DNA from: Chitinophaga tropicalis
GTDB lineage: Bacteria > Bacteroidota > Bacteroidia > Chitinophagales > Chitinophagaceae
Direction: 5' to 3'
Length of the DNA stretch: 64,000 bases
Assembly: GCF_009758205.1 (NCBI RefSeq)
Contig: NZ_WRXN01000016.1
Location: 1 to 64,000 of the forward strand
This document shows positions 63,642 through 64,000 of the stretch, in pieces. Within the stretch, counting starts at the first letter, position 1, and each line of letters opens with the position of its first letter. A program made the position numbers and the translations under genes. The notes beneath the pieces were generated by a model. That model did not search any database. It was not told the DNA's origin and saw nothing but the letters and a program-made list of their open reading frames with translations.

Positions 63642-64000
63642 GTTGCCAGTTCAGGTTCCAGTCGGATACGACGTTGAAAGAATCCGCCGCTGAGCATCCC
63701 TATAAAGATGCCAAGAATAGCGCCACCCAGTACGTCCAGCGGATAATGTACCCCTACATATACCTGGGCATACCCAATGGCAAAAGCCCAGAGGAAGAAA
63801 AGAGAGGCATATCCTTTTGACAGCTGCCTGAAAGTGAGAAAACAAAAAGTTGCCAGCGCAAAGTGATTAGTAGCGTGAGATGATGTAAAGCTGCCGCTCC
63901 TCGGACAGTACGATACCAGCACCCGTACAAATTGCTGCATCAGCGGGTCCCGGCAGGGCCTCAGCCTTCCTACGGCCTCCTTGATATACAGGCTGGACTG
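63638..64000 (-). CDS. PAP2-type membrane phosphatase, N-terminus cut off
   Basis: The frame is open to the right window edge. All three catalytic motifs are visible: KEAVGRLRP (Kx6RP, in the last 60 bp of the window), SSHATNHF (the PSGH-like His) and HYPLDVLGG (final His and Asp). The C-terminus at 63638 overlaps the ZIP start. It removes phosphate from a lipid such as undecaprenyl diphosphate or phosphatidate. The N-terminal membrane part lies outside. Confidence 0.88.
   Translation of the reverse strand, partial: QSSLYIKEAVGRLRPCRDPLMQQFVRVLVSYCPRSGSFTSSHATNHFALATFCFLTFRQLSKGYASLFFLWAFAIGYAQVYVGVHYPLDVLGGAILGIFIGMLSGGFFQRRIRLEPELAT

Noticed and set aside
1-64000. tRNA, rRNA, insertion sequence, prophage or replication origin
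   Set aside because: None recognised by eye; no transposase, integrase or rRNA-like stretch seen. Cloverleaf tRNAs cannot be excluded without a search.

Overview
The window looks like a chromosomal segment of a flexirubin-type pigmented Bacteroidota, most likely Chitinophaga or a close relative (Chitinophagaceae). Four SusC/SusD outer-membrane uptake pairs, an anti-sigma/ECF switch of Bacteroidota type, promoters of the TTTG-N19-21-TAnnTTTG form and a large aryl-polyene/flexirubin gene set support this. The genus is inferred from overall character; no search was run.

Left part (1-31 kb). A truncated, unrecognised exported protein lies at the left edge (1-1453, minus). Two paralogous SusC/SusD pairs follow on the minus strand (3531-6829 and 9433-14496). 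They flank a two-gene redox module: a redoxin, and a c-type cytochrome fused to a PHM-like dicopper monooxygenase. A LacI-type regulator and an AraC-type regulator lie behind the second pair. On the plus strand comes an ECF sigma/FecR/STN-SusC/SusD surface-signalling operon (17813-24614), then a fourth SusC/SusD pair without an STN domain (24931-29651). No glycoside hydrolase accompanies any pair. An SPFH protein with an Arc-like ribbon-helix-helix partner closes this part.

Middle (31-35.5 kb). An M1 metallopeptidase and a HupE/UreJ-like membrane protein run leftward, divergent from a DUF6702-type exported protein. Next is an islet of two small unrecognised membrane genes with its own good promoter.

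Right part (35.4-61.5 kb). One uninterrupted minus-strand block of 23 genes carries the aryl-polyene half of a flexirubin pathway. It holds an aromatic amino acid ammonia-lyase (starter 4-coumarate), a PaaK-like adenylating enzyme, AcpS and two acyl carrier proteins. Three complete ketosynthases are joined by a catalytically dead KS-like protein and a half-length KS-like protein. Chain processing is covered by FabG, two hotdog dehydratases and a thioesterase. Tailoring is covered by a halogenase-like flavoprotein, an O-methyltransferase-type enzyme, a CrtI-like flavoprotein and a C45-type acyltransferase. Export and anchoring are covered by an MMPL/PlsC/methyltransferase triple fusion, LolA-like and lipoprotein partners, an LpxL-like acyltransferase, a GT2-DUF2062 glycosyltransferase and a NodB deacetylase. 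The 3' end of the methyltransferase gene is amplified into a 123-bp tandem array. I do not see darA/darB (dialkylresorcinol synthesis) here. The window ends with a CNNM/CBS protein, a ZIP metal transporter and a truncated PAP2 phosphatase.

Most interesting points: the 123-bp array that repeats a complete gene terminus with its stop codon; the cytochrome c-PHM-like monooxygenase beside its redoxin between two duplicated SusCD pairs; the triple-domain MMPL fusion; and the degenerate KS proteins in the pigment cluster.
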